NCBI GenBank assembly: GCA_036563645.1
Contig: DATCMA010000037.1
Coordinates: 84,767 to 148,766, forward strand
Source: DATCMA01 sp036563645
Lineage (GTDB): Bacteria > Actinomycetota > Actinomycetes > Mycobacteriales > Micromonosporaceae
Reading direction: 5' to 3'
Length of the DNA stretch: 64,000 nt
Shown one piece after another: positions 26,321-35,107 of the stretch. The translations under genes and the position numbers were made by a program. The notes below the pieces were generated by a model. It did no database searches. It was given only the letters and a program-made list of their open reading frames with translations, and had not been told where the DNA came from. The stretch's first letter is position 1, and the number at the start of each line of letters is the position of its first letter.

Positions 26321-27507
26321 CGCGGCCGCTCCTCGCCGAAGACACCCGCCGCGGCCAACGCCTCGGCCCGCACCCGATGCGCGGTACGCAGTAGCTCCGC
26401 CACCTCCTTCTGCTCCTCAGGCGGCAGGAGGGAGCCGTCGGCCAAGCCGAGCACCGCGGCGACCGTCTCGACGCCACCGAGGTGTTCCTGCACGGCGCGC
26501 CCCAGCGCCGCGGTCGTCCCCGCCGCCTCGTGCCGGCAGAAGTACGCGATGTCGCACGTCTCCAGGCACTCGGGGGTGTAGCGCGCGTCGATAGCGCGCA
26601 CCGCGGCAGCGAGCTCCTCCGGCGGCCGCGTCGGCGCGCCGTCGGCGGTGAGGGCGAGGTCGAAGGTGAGATCGGGCGGCAGGGCCGCGAGGAGCGCCTC
26701 GATCCGGGCCAACCGGGCCAGGTGCCGGCGCAGCGTGGCCAGCTGTGTGCGGCAGTCGAGCACGGCCGCCGTCGGGTCGATGGAGAAGTCGCGGGGACAG
26801 ACCAGGACGACCTCGGGTGAGACGAGCTGAGCATCGTGTCCGATGTCGTCGAGCAGGTGACGGGCGGCGAGCACGGAGACCGCGGATTCGATCGCGGCGG
26901 CGGACACCTGAGCCGCGTCCGCGTGACCGTCAATGATCGCGAATGACTTGAGCGCGATGACGCGGAATCGCCCTTCGGCGTAGAGCAGGAGCGCCTCCGG
27001 CTCGACGTACCACGGCTGACCCGCCACCTCCAGCGCCATCACGGGGTGAGCGACGAGGACCGCTCCGCGCTCTCCCCTCCCGAGGAGGCGGCTGATCGTC
27101 GCCCGGGTCGCGCGGTACCCCTCCTCGGCGCCGGCTGACCGCTCACCCCCGGCGCCCGCCACGCCGGTGGCGTCAGCATCGGACACCGCGCCCTCCGCGC
27201 GGAGGTCGACGTAGCGCACCTCAGGCAGGTCGAGCCCAAGTCGCTCACGGAGCGCCCGCACGAGCTCGGCCCCGCCGTCAGCCGTGACCCGCGCGGCGAA
27301 GGCGGCGCTCCGGGCGAGCGCGAATCGCGATTGGCCGACCCGGGCCGGGAAACCCAGCCGAGCCGCGAGCCGCTGCTTGTCCACGCCCGCGCTGTCGAGC
27401 ACCGCGCGGCGGCGGCAGCCCGGGTTGCGGGTGAGGGCGGCGATGGTCCGCGCGGTGGGCTGACGCGGCGGCAGCGGCCCACGCAGCCGGGCCAGCCTCT
27501 CCCGCAC
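26317..27507 (-). CDS. RecB/Cas4-like Fe-S protein with degenerate nuclease motifs
   Basis: 396 residues from a GTG at 27507 with GAGGGG 6 nt upstream. Cys in NPGCRRRAVLD near the N-terminus and CLETCDIAYFC (C-x3-C-x5-C) near residue 330 match the Fe-S cluster Cys of Cas4/AddB-type nucleases. The PD-(D/E)xK core is recognisable around EPEALLLYAEGRFRVIALKSF, but the Glu of ExK reads Ala (ALK), and QxxxY reads ExxxS. So it may bind DNA without cutting it. First gene of the three-gene cassette. Confidence 0.7.
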   Translation of the reverse strand: MRERLARLRGPLPPRQPTARTIAALTRNPGCRRRAVLDSAGVDKQRLAARLGFPARVGQSRFALARSAAFAARVTADGGAELVRALRERLGLDLPEVRYVDLRAEGAVSDADATGVAGAGGERSAGAEEGYRATRATISRLLGRGERGAVLVAHPVMALEVAGQPWYVEPEALLLYAEGRFRVIALKSFAIIDGHADAAQVSAAAIESAVSVLAARHLLDDIGHDAQLVSPEVVLVCPRDFSIDPTAAVLDCRTQLATLRRHLARLARIEALLAALPPDLTFDLALTADGAPTRPPEELAAAVRAIDARYTPECLETCDIAYFCRHEAAGTTAALGRAVQEHLGGVETVAAVLGLADGSLLPPEEQKEVAELLRTAHRVRAEALAAAGVFGEERPR

Positions 27508-27695
27508 GTCGTTCCCCTCGGTGCTCGACCAGTCCGCGGAACCTACCGGATTCGCCACGCGAGCACGGTACAAGCCGCGCGTCGTCGGAAGCCAGGCGGC
27601 GCGGCGCCGCGCCCGGGGTGGTTTCGACATCCCCGTGCGACGCGGCCCATGATGGTGGCCACGACGACCACCATCGGGGCGGAGGGATACCACCA

Positions 27696-29123
27696 GTGCG
27701 AGGCGATCCGTGGGAAAGCGACGACCACGGGTGGGATCCGTTGCGGGATGACCGGGCGGACGCCCGGTGGCGGGGGTTCCGGGACGTCCCCGCCCGGGTT
27801 GCTCCAGCGCCGGTGCCGGCACCGCCCGAGCCGCCATCCCCGCACGGGGGGCACTCCCACGGCACTCCCCCACCCCCGACGTCCGAGCGGACGCGGAAGG
27901 TGGTCTTCGCCATCCTCGTACCGGCGATGATCGCCACCGTGATCGGTGTGCTCGTGCTCTGGCCTCGCCACGTCCCCGCACCGCAGCCCTCGGACGGCGA
28001 GCCCGAGCGGGCCTACGGGCACGTGCTGCGCGTCGTCACGCAGGAATGCCCCCCGATCCCCGAAGGCCAGCTCCCGGAGGCGTTCACACAAGGTCCGTGT
28101 GGCGTCGCGAGCGTGCGAATCGAGGAGGGCCCCGGGGCCGGGGAGACGGTGGAGACCGACCTGCCGCGCGGGCGAGGCGCCCCTCGCATCGCGGTAGGCG
28201 ACAAGGTGGTACTCCTACGCCTTGACGGCTCCGTTGAGGGCATCTCGGGCTACACCATCATCGACCACCAGCGTGGGCGGCCCATGCTCTGGCTGGTGGC
28301 GCTCGCCGCCGCGGTGATCATCGCTTTTGGCCGGTGGCGCGGGGTCAGCGCGCTGGCGGGGTTGGCGGTCAGCTTCGCCGCGCTGCTGTTCTTCGTCATC
28401 CCCGCGATCCTCGCCGGGGAGTCTCCGCTCGCGGTCGCCGTCGTCGGGTCCGCGGCCATCATGTTCGTGGTGCTCTACCTGACCCACGGGGTCACGGTGC
28501 ACACCTCGGTGGCGATCCTCGGCACCCTGGTGAGCCTGGTGCTCACCGGTGCGCTCGGCGCCCTCTTCACCGTCCTGACCAAGCTCACCGGCATCGGCAA
28601 CGAGGAGAGCGCCTACCTTGCGGTCTCCCAGAGCACCGTCGACATGCGCGGGCTCCTCCTCGCCGGCATCATCATCGGGTCGCTCGGGGTCCTCGACGAC
28701 GTGACGGTGACCCAGGCCAGCACCGTCGCCGAACTCGCCCGTACCGGGTTGACATCCCGTCTCCAGCTCTACCGAGCCGCCACCCGGATCGGCCGCGCGC
28801 ACGTCGCCTCGGCGGTCAACACGATCGTCCTCGCGTACGCGGGCACGTCGCTGCCGCTGCTGTTGCTCATCGCCGCCGGGAACCAGAGCGTCACCGAGGT
28901 GCTGACTGGTCAGTACCTCGCCCAGGAGATCGTGCGCAGCGCGGTCGGCACGATCGGGCTGGTCGCCTCCGTGCCGATTACGACCGCGTTGGCGGCTCTC
29001 GTCGCCGACCTCAAGGGACCTGCTTCCCGCGAGCCGCGCGACACGACCGCGGGCGACGCCGCGCCCGCCCGTCACGACGGTGGCGTCTCCGCGCCGGGTC
29101 CGCACCGATCGCCTGGCCCGTAG
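27696..29123 (+). CDS. YibE/F-like multi-pass membrane protein
   Basis: 475 residues from the GTG at 27696 (GGAGGG site 9 nt upstream; the longer upstream frame lacks one). Residues 1-70 are charged and Pro-rich with a His-rich stretch (PHGGHSHG). One helix (about 72-92) is followed by an extracytoplasmic domain (about 93-180) and about seven helices (185-445). MLWLVALAAAVIIAFGRWRG and GVLDDVTVTQASTV are typical of the YibE/F family, of unknown transport role. Divergent from the nuclease-like gene, convergent with the helicase at 29131. Confidence 0.82.
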   Translation: MRGDPWESDDHGWDPLRDDRADARWRGFRDVPARVAPAPVPAPPEPPSPHGGHSHGTPPPPTSERTRKVVFAILVPAMIATVIGVLVLWPRHVPAPQPSDGEPERAYGHVLRVVTQECPPIPEGQLPEAFTQGPCGVASVRIEEGPGAGETVETDLPRGRGAPRIAVGDKVVLLRLDGSVEGISGYTIIDHQRGRPMLWLVALAAAVIIAFGRWRGVSALAGLAVSFAALLFFVIPAILAGESPLAVAVVGSAAIMFVVLYLTHGVTVHTSVAILGTLVSLVLTGALGALFTVLTKLTGIGNEESAYLAVSQSTVDMRGLLLAGIIIGSLGVLDDVTVTQASTVAELARTGLTSRLQLYRAATRIGRAHVASAVNTIVLAYAGTSLPLLLLIAAGNQSVTEVLTGQYLAQEIVRSAVGTIGLVASVPITTALAALVADLKGPASREPRDTTAGDAAPARHDGGVSAPGPHRSPGP

Positions 29124-29130
29124 CGCGCCG

Positions 29131-31248
29131 CTACACGCCCGGTGAATCGAGTGCCACGGCATCGAGGAACGGGCTGGGTTCGCCGACGTAGGAGACGTAC
29201 AGCGAGTCACGGGCCCGAGTACAGGCTACGAAGAGCAGGCACCGCTCCCGCAGCAGGTCGTGCTGGTGGGCGATGGGATCGTCCCGCTCCGCGGTCACCG
29301 CGCCTCTCGCCGGCACGGTGTCCGCGTCCACCCCGACCACCGCGAGACAGCGGAACTCCAACCCCTTCATCGCGTGCATGGTGTCCACCCGCACGCCCTG
29401 CCCCTTGGCGGTCGTCGAGATGGCCGAGATGCCCGCCGCCGCGAGGCTGTCCCGGGCGACGCGGACGAGATACTTGTTGCGCGCCGCCACGCCAATCGCG
29501 TCCGGCTCGACATCTGCGTCGAGCCAGATCCGGATCTGCTCGACGAGTCCGGCACACTCGGCTTCCCGATCGGGAAAGGCGCGCACCACGGGTCGCTGAC
29601 CACGCAGTGGCGATCGGTAACCGGTGAGGCTGTCCGGCTGATCGTCCAAACCGGTCGGACGGACGCCCGCGAGCAGGCGCACGGCCCAGGAGAGGATGTC
29701 CTGGGTGGTGCGGTAGTTCACCGTCAGCCGGCGGCGCCGACCGCGGACATCCACACCGAGGCGGGCCAGCGAGACCTGGTTGTCGTAAATCCGCTGGTGT
29801 GGGTCGGCCACGATGAACAGGTCATCTGGGCCGGGGGCGACGGCGTTGCGAAGCAAGCGCCACTGCGCGGGGTGCAGGTCCTGGCCCTCATCGACGATGA
29901 CGTGTCGATACGGCCGCACCAGCCGTTCCGCGAGCAGCCGCGCCGCCTCGTCCGCCAGTTGCAGGTGCGTGTACTGCCCGAGTTTGCGCAGCGCGTCGGT
30001 CACCTGCCGAATCGCTTCCCACACCACGCCCCGTTCCTCGGTGCGCAGCGCCTTGCCGCGCCCATGCCGACGAGCGGCGAGGTATTGGTCCGGTTCGCGC
30101 AGCCCTTGCGCGAGGATCACCTGCTCCCATTCCTGTTCGAGGAATGCGGCGGGGAATCCGCTGGACGCAGCGGCCTTCTCCCATAGCTGCCGCAGCACCT
30201 CTTCATCCACAATGCACGGCTGACGTCCATATACCTCGCTGAACACCCGATAGGCGAGCCGGTCGACGTTGAGCACGTCGATGCGCGCGCGAATCTCAGC
30301 GTCGTCGAGGAGCAAGGCGAGCTGCTGGTCGAGAGCGTCGGCGAGGTTGCGGGTGAACGTGGTCAACAGCACCGAGGACGGCTCGTCACACCGCTTGGCG
30401 AGAAAGACCGCCCGGTGCAGCGCGGTCACCGTCTTCCCCGTGCCAGAACCGCCTGTCACCAAAGCTGGTCCGGAGTACGAGGGACGGTAGGCGATGCTCC
30501 GCTGGGCGGGGTGGAGGAAGGTCCGCCAGGCGTCGAACGGGTGCCTGAGGATGCGCGCCAGTTCCTCTGGGCCCGAAACCGTGACGAACTGATCGGACGT
30601 ACGCTCGATAGCCGCCGAGATGTCCTCGGTATCCACCTCATCGGGCCCCGTCTCCGCCAGGAGAGAAGCGCACATCTCGTCCCACACGTCGTCCGGGGTA
30701 TATCCCGCGGCGAGCGCGAGGAGCACGTGGTATTGGGCGGTGGGCAGCAGGGATGCCAGGGAGCCCAGCTGCTCCTCACTGGAGAGCGCCCGAACGAGCG
30801 GCAGGAGTTGGGAGTCGATGCCTAGCCGCGTCAGGTCAGCGTCGCTGACGTGGGCGAAGAGCTGAGGAGAGCTGTCTGTAGCCGCCTCCCGCAGTGTCGA
30901 CTCGATTTCGTCCAGCCCCTGCTGGTCGCGCACCTCGAGCACACCGAGCGCCTGGTTGACGGTGAACCGACGGCTCGTGGCGTACGCGATGGCGTCATCG
31001 TGCGGCAAGACCGTCAGCAGGAGGAACTCATCCCCCGAGTCCGGGGCGAGAACGACCCCTCGATAGAAATCCGTGATACGGATAGTCCGGATGCGCGGAT
31101 CCTTGGCATTATTCAGTTTTTCCAGGTGCAAACCCGCGTGCGTGTGCTCCGAGAATTTCGTGATAGCCGCGTAGACCGCCTTCCGCACCGGCTTTTGCAA
31201 CCTGGCGTACTGATCGAGGAACTCTTTGGCGATGCCGAGCCGCGGCAT
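29131..31248 (-). CDS. RelE-like N-terminal domain fused to UvrD-family helicase
   Basis: 705 residues. Residues 1-100 resemble a RelE/ParE toxin fold (LGIAKEFLDQYARLQKPVRK ... RTIRITDFYRGVVL). Residues ~250-700 are a UvrD/Rep-type SF1A helicase: Walker A TGGSGTGKT, motif II IVDEGQDL, motif III ADPHQRIYD, motif IV NYRTTQDI, motif V DTMHAMKGLEF and motif VI VACTRARDSLYV. ATG at 31248 has GGGAG 8 nt upstream. Fusion suggests the helicase is steered to ribosome- or RNA-linked substrates, or that the RelE fold is just a nucleic-acid clamp. No partner antitoxin gene is next to it. Confidence 0.83.
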   Translation of the reverse strand: MPRLGIAKEFLDQYARLQKPVRKAVYAAITKFSEHTHAGLHLEKLNNAKDPRIRTIRITDFYRGVVLAPDSGDEFLLLTVLPHDDAIAYATSRRFTVNQALGVLEVRDQQGLDEIESTLREAATDSSPQLFAHVSDADLTRLGIDSQLLPLVRALSSEEQLGSLASLLPTAQYHVLLALAAGYTPDDVWDEMCASLLAETGPDEVDTEDISAAIERTSDQFVTVSGPEELARILRHPFDAWRTFLHPAQRSIAYRPSYSGPALVTGGSGTGKTVTALHRAVFLAKRCDEPSSVLLTTFTRNLADALDQQLALLLDDAEIRARIDVLNVDRLAYRVFSEVYGRQPCIVDEEVLRQLWEKAAASSGFPAAFLEQEWEQVILAQGLREPDQYLAARRHGRGKALRTEERGVVWEAIRQVTDALRKLGQYTHLQLADEAARLLAERLVRPYRHVIVDEGQDLHPAQWRLLRNAVAPGPDDLFIVADPHQRIYDNQVSLARLGVDVRGRRRRLTVNYRTTQDILSWAVRLLAGVRPTGLDDQPDSLTGYRSPLRGQRPVVRAFPDREAECAGLVEQIRIWLDADVEPDAIGVAARNKYLVRVARDSLAAAGISAISTTAKGQGVRVDTMHAMKGLEFRCLAVVGVDADTVPARGAVTAERDDPIAHQHDLLRERCLLFVACTRARDSLYVSYVGEPSPFLDAVALDSPGV

Positions 31249-31555
31249 ACGGTGCTCCCTCTCCTGGCTGGGCGCCCATGGTGTCCCCCGTGGCTGCGCG
31301 GGTGCCCATGCTATGTCAATCCGTCGATCACGGCGTCCTCATCACCTCGCCCAGTGGGATCACCGGCCGGGACGCCCGGGGAGCACCGACGGTGCAATCA
31401 CGGCCGCACTGAAGCTGGGCGGCAACACGGAGAGAGAGCCGAACACAAGAAGTCGACAGGAGACGAGAGAGAAAAACCGGCACCATCGCCTCACGGCGTG
31501 AGGCGTCCGCCAGCAGGCCACGGACTCAAACCAGGCCCGTCGCTGATCTATCGGG
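31249..31555. other. Intergenic region upstream of the RelE-helicase gene
   Basis: 307 bases between the RelE-helicase start and the 3' end of tRNA-Ala. Nothing encoded is supported. It should contain the helicase promoter; no hexamers are clear enough to name. Confidence 0.4.
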
Positions 31556-31628
31556 TGGAGCCGAGGGGACTCGAACCCCTGACCCCCACACTGCCAGTGT
31601 GGTGCGCTACCAGCTGCGCCACGGCCCC
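31556..31628 (-). tRNA. tRNA-Ala (anticodon GGC)
   Basis: 73-nt cloverleaf on the minus strand. The acceptor stem GGGGCCG/CGGCTCC has one G-T pair, the D arm follows, and the anticodon stem CCACA/TGTGG frames loop CTGGCAG with anticodon GGC. The T arm contains GGTTCGAGTCC. Discriminator base A; the 3' CCA is not encoded. The anticodon reads GCC alanine codons, the preferred type here. Confidence 0.93.
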
Positions 31629-31731
31629 TTGGTTGCCCTGGGTCGTTCAGGCACCCGGGCAATAGTACACATCTTCGCGCCAGAGGTCATCTCCCGGGGG
31701 GTGTCTGTCGCCACGTGCCGCGGACACGTCG

Positions 31732-32286
31732 CTAATTGAGGGTCACGTCCGGCGGGAAGTGGGCGACCGCCGCGAGGATGCCCCCCTGCCGCTTGAGCAC
31801 CATGGGCCACAGGTCGGTCGGGCGTTCGACGAACGCGTCCCCGGGGAGCGCGTCCAGCACGAACCAGGATCCGGTGGCGATTTCCGCCTCCAGCTGGCCC
31901 GGCGCCCAGCCCGAGTACCCGGCGAAAACCCGCAGGCCGAGGACGCTCTCCCGCAGCGTGTCCGGGTCGGCTGACAAGTCCACCGTCCCCACGCCGCCGA
32001 AGACGCGGTGAAACCCGCGGAGCTCCCGCACCTCCGGGCGCAGCCACGCCAGGCAGATCGCCGCCTCTGGCTGCACGGGACCGCCCTGGAACAGCACCTT
32101 GGGATGGCCGACCACGTCGCCCCAGCCGCCGAGTACGTCGCTGACGGGCACCTCGGTGGGACGGTTCAACACCACACCCAGCGCGCCCCCAGGCTCGTGA
32201 GCGACGAGAAGCACGACGGTGCGGTCGAAGTTCGGGTCTTTGAGGACGGGAGTGGCGACGAGCAACTGTCCCGCCATGGACTTCAT
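31732..32286 (-). CDS. YqgE/AlgH family (UPF0301) protein
   Basis: 184 residues from the ATG at 32286 (GGGGGA about 7 nt upstream), matching the family's ~187. Hallmarks are AGQLLVATPVLKDPNFDRTVVLL at the start, GALGVVLNRPT and FAGYSGWAPGQLEAEI. Cytosolic; in other bacteria linked to alginate regulation (AlgH), otherwise of unknown biochemical role. Longer upstream frames are low-complexity. Confidence 0.9.
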   Translation of the reverse strand: MKSMAGQLLVATPVLKDPNFDRTVVLLVAHEPGGALGVVLNRPTEVPVSDVLGGWGDVVGHPKVLFQGGPVQPEAAICLAWLRPEVRELRGFHRVFGGVGTVDLSADPDTLRESVLGLRVFAGYSGWAPGQLEAEIATGSWFVLDALPGDAFVERPTDLWPMVLKRQGGILAAVAHFPPDVTLN

Positions 32287-32671
32287 CGACCGTCCCCCGA
32301 TCCGCTGCCCTTCGCCGTGCACCGACACCTCCGCTTCCATGGACATCACAGTGACAGACGCACTCGTTCTGCTGACCCGGCTAGCACCGTCCCAGTCCAA
32401 ACCCGGGTGCCGTCGCACGCCGCCCAATCGCCTGATAGCCCGCCGCCTCCGACTGATCCTCCGCCAGCGCGCCTCGGCCAATCCAGTCGATTGTCACCAT
32501 GCGGGCGGTCGAGGCCATGTCTGGCACGATAACGCGCGATTGCGACGGCCGATAAGGTCCGACAGGAACGGCACGGTGACCGGATTCACGAAGCCTGGCG
32601 AGGCGGCCGAGAACCGACCTCTCACCAGGCTTCACGAATGCGGTGCGCGGAGGACGACTTACGGTGTCGCC
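32287..32671. other. Intergenic region with a terminator-like inverted repeat
   Basis: 385 bases without a gene, between the AlgH-type gene and the lipoprotein gene, both minus strand. It contains the imperfect hairpin described separately, and should hold the AlgH-type promoter in its left part. Confidence 0.45.
32582..32640. terminator. Imperfect inverted repeat downstream of the lipoprotein gene
   Basis: Arms near 32585 (ATTCACGAAGCCTGG) and 32640 (CCAGGCTTCACGAAT) pair over most of 15 bp with two mismatches, enclosing ~27 bases. It lies 32 bases past the lipoprotein stop on the minus strand. Terminator is the likeliest role; no T run. Confidence 0.4.
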
Positions 32672-33688
32672 TTACTGTGTCGCCGCGAGCCGCAGCGGCT
32701 GACCGGTCACCACGTCCAGGACGGGGCGCGCCCCCACGGGCCGCTCGAGGGTCACCTCGACCGGATGGAACGCGAGCTGCATGGTGCACGGCCCCTCGGA
32801 GCGGCGAACCATCCCGCCGACCACCACCACGTCGTCAAACTCGCGAACCAGCGGCCTGATATCGCGGTCACAGGCTCCCACGCCGAGCCGAAAGCCGAGC
32901 TTCGTCCCCTCGACGGCGGTCAGATCCTGGCTGGCGACGTACCGGTCGCTGAGGTCCCCCGGCGGCGTGGGCACGGACGGCACCGCGGTGACCGCGGAGG
33001 GCGCCACGGCGACTCGGGCGACCGGCACGGCGAGCTCCTTGACGGTGAACACCCAGGCGGGCACCTCCGCGTCACCACGACTGGTGCGGATCGTCGTGGT
33101 GCCCAACGTCACCCCGGTCACGGTCAGCGACGTACACGCGACCGCCGGACCGGCGATGACCTCCTGGGGGTCGCGGCTCGGGCCGTCCCCCGCCGGGGCG
33201 ACGGACGTGGACGCGTCCGGCGGCGAGGAGGACGGCTGGCCCTCCACGGTGGGTGGCGCCGGAGGACGATCCGAGGCGCGGGGCGGGCACGGCGGTGGAT
33301 CGCCCTGGTCCAGCTCCCGGTACGCCTCGGCCGCGCTGATGAGAGGGACGGTGAGGGTGCCATCGGGGAAGCGCACCGTGCCCTTCGGCGGTTGCTCGCG
33401 GGGCAACGTCATCGAGCTGCGGTACCACCCGGCGAGGAACGCCTGCTTCGTGGCCTCGGTGAACTTCGGATCCCCAGTGAGCACGGTCGGCTCTTGGAGC
33501 GGGACGTATCCCGTCCTCCACTGCTCCGGGCGGACGGTGGTGCGCCACGTCTCCGCCACGGCGACCGCCCGCTGCTCGAACTCATCGCCACTGAGCCCCG
33601 GCGGCGCCGCCGCCGTGTCGCCCGGCCGAGCGCACGCGGCCACGACGAGGAGCAACGGAAGTACGGAGAAGGGCAACGACCGACGCAT
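32672..33688 (-). CDS. Secreted lipoprotein of unknown function
   Basis: 338 residues. A signal peptide ending VVAAC (residues ~15-19) gives a lipobox, so Cys19 would be lipidated and the protein held at the outer face of the membrane. A helical part (20-145), a Pro/Ser-rich linker (about 130-175) and a beta-rich C-terminal part (175-335) with two Cys follow. No family recognised. Next to the HHE-like gene in the same direction. Confidence 0.75.
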   Translation of the reverse strand: MRRSLPFSVLPLLLVVAACARPGDTAAAPPGLSGDEFEQRAVAVAETWRTTVRPEQWRTGYVPLQEPTVLTGDPKFTEATKQAFLAGWYRSSMTLPREQPPKGTVRFPDGTLTVPLISAAEAYRELDQGDPPPCPPRASDRPPAPPTVEGQPSSSPPDASTSVAPAGDGPSRDPQEVIAGPAVACTSLTVTGVTLGTTTIRTSRGDAEVPAWVFTVKELAVPVARVAVAPSAVTAVPSVPTPPGDLSDRYVASQDLTAVEGTKLGFRLGVGACDRDIRPLVREFDDVVVVGGMVRRSEGPCTMQLAFHPVEVTLERPVGARPVLDVVTGQPLRLAATQ

Positions 33689-33730
33689 GTCCGGTCTGAC
33701 GCCACGGGAGGAGCGTCGGTTCCCCCGAGG

Positions 33731-34276
33731 TTAGGTTTCCCCGCCGAGATCCGTCGCGTACGCCTCGTAGATGAGGTCCGCCCCGTGCTGGCGGTGCAGC
33801 TTCAACTCGCGCACCAGCTCCGCACCGCACTCTCGAAGCTGGTCGATGTTGAGCTCTCGGGAGTCGAGAAAGGACTGAAGGACCGCCATGTGGGCGGCGA
33901 GCGTGCTGTGTTCGCCCGCGAGCCGCTGCACGGTCCGGGCTAGCCTCGGCGCGACGGTCACCAGTTCGGCGTATAGCCCGTCAGGCCCCTCAGTGAGGGC
34001 GATGTGTTCGTCGAAAGCCACCCGCAGGGCGTGGAGTTGCATGCTGACCGATTCCCGCCAATCGTGGTTGACCGCCGGAGCGGACAAAGCCTCCCCCAGC
34101 GCGCCGATGACGCGGGAGAGCGTGGCTTGGTTCGCGTGGGGGGAGACGGAAGCGGCGCCGGGGACCGCGCCACGCGCGCGGGGAATGACGGTCGGCCATC
34201 CCACCGGGTGGCTCGGTAGGGAATACCGGATGTGGTCCGCGAACGCGGCAGGCTGCTGAGACGTTCCCGAGAGCAT
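33731..34276 (-). CDS. Helical protein, possibly HHE/hemerythrin-like
   Basis: 181 residues from the ATG at 34276, which has a strong GAGGAGG site 6 nt upstream. The second half is all helical with His/Glu pairs (LHALRVAFDEHIALTEG, AGEHSTLAAHM) and ends LHRQHGADLIYEAYATDLGG, a C-terminus I associate with actinomycete HHE-like proteins. Metal binding is plausible but not proven: the exact H-x3-E pattern is not unambiguous. Confidence 0.6.
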   Translation of the reverse strand: MLSGTSQQPAAFADHIRYSLPSHPVGWPTVIPRARGAVPGAASVSPHANQATLSRVIGALGEALSAPAVNHDWRESVSMQLHALRVAFDEHIALTEGPDGLYAELVTVAPRLARTVQRLAGEHSTLAAHMAVLQSFLDSRELNIDQLRECGAELVRELKLHRQHGADLIYEAYATDLGGET

Positions 34277-34480
34277 GCGCACCTCCTCACCCGGCCCACA
34301 CCGAATCGTGAGGTAGGCCACACCCGGTGTAAAGGCCATGTTTCGCGCCCGTCCGGCACCTGCGCAACCTGGCGGGTCGGGCACGCCCACCGTACGGGGC
34401 ATGCCCGGCGCATCGGACGGAGCCGGGCGCGAACGATGATCAGGTCACAGGTCAGCGCCGACCACCATGCGGCGAAGACG

Positions 34481-34512
34481 CGAGAAGCCCGGTCGCTCGA
34501 CCGGGCTTCTCG
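34481..34512. terminator. Strong hairpin terminator downstream of tmRNA
   Basis: Perfect 15-bp inverted repeat (CGAGAAGCCCGGTCG / CGACCGGGCTTCTCG) with a 2-base spacer, 25 bases past the tmRNA 3' end on the minus strand. No T run follows, common in actinomycete terminators. Could serve both directions. Confidence 0.8.
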
Positions 34513-34536
34513 GACGCTCTCATCAGGATCCTGTAG

Positions 34537-34906
34537 TGGAGGTGCCGGGAATCGAACCCGGGTCCTTCGTCGCCTTGTCAGGGCTTCTCCGAGCGCAGCT
34601 CGCTATGCCTCTCCTCGGCCCCACCGATCACGCGAGCAAGTCGGTGTGACGGGCCCAGTCGCGTATCGTCTCGCCATCCAGACCCCGCGACAAGGTCTGG
34701 TTGGCCAGCCTTCTCGCTGATGCCGGCTACTGGGCCGAAGGCACTCCCAGGCCGACAGACTCGCTACTCGCGTCAGGCAGCGAGAGCGAAGTCAGCGCGC
34801 TTAGCGTTGGCGCTTATTTTTTCCCGACGACGATTAACGAGACGACGTCGGCTTCCTCGGCTCGCTTCCCCTAACTCAACGAACGAAGTCGAAACCAGTC
34901 ACCCCC
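34537..34906 (-). ncRNA. ssrA: Transfer-messenger RNA (tmRNA)
   Basis: 370-nt one-piece tmRNA that rescues stalled ribosomes with SmpB. The 5' end GGGGGTGACTGGTTTCGAC pairs with the 3' CACCTCC, and the T arm reads CCGGG-TTCGATT-CCCGG. The resume codon GCC at 34809-34811 opens a 12-codon tag ORF reading ANAKRADFALAA, stop TGA at 34773-34775. Ala from the charged tRNA part would precede it. The ALAA ending is the ClpXP/Tsp-type degradation signal. CCA is not encoded. smpB lies 950 bases upstream on the same strand. Confidence 0.95.
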
Positions 34907-34927
34907 TTGACTGACCCGCCTCTCCCG

Positions 34928-34945
34928 CTCAGGCGTTCGCCTGAG
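34928..34945. terminator. Hairpin upstream of tmRNA
   Basis: CTCAGGCG-TT-CGCCTGAG, perfect 8-bp stem, 22 bases before the tmRNA 5' end. It may terminate the upstream minus-strand gene (stop at 35108) or lie in the tmRNA precursor 5' leader. Confidence 0.4.
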
Positions 34946-35107
34946 GGCCTGACCTCACCCCGAGGCAGGCGGCGGTTATCACCTGTACCTCAAGCCTAAC
35001 GCCTGACGCCACCCCAGTCATTCCGGATCACACCTCCGCGACGCCGCCCCGTGCGCGCCAGACGGGGCACCCACGGTCGGCGTCCCCAGTGGCGGCGGGA
35101 AGCGGGG

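Noticed and set aside
31556..31628. tRNA-Ala as an integration site for a mobile element
   Set aside because: No integrase gene, no repeat of the tRNA 3' end nearby; flanking genes are ordinary.
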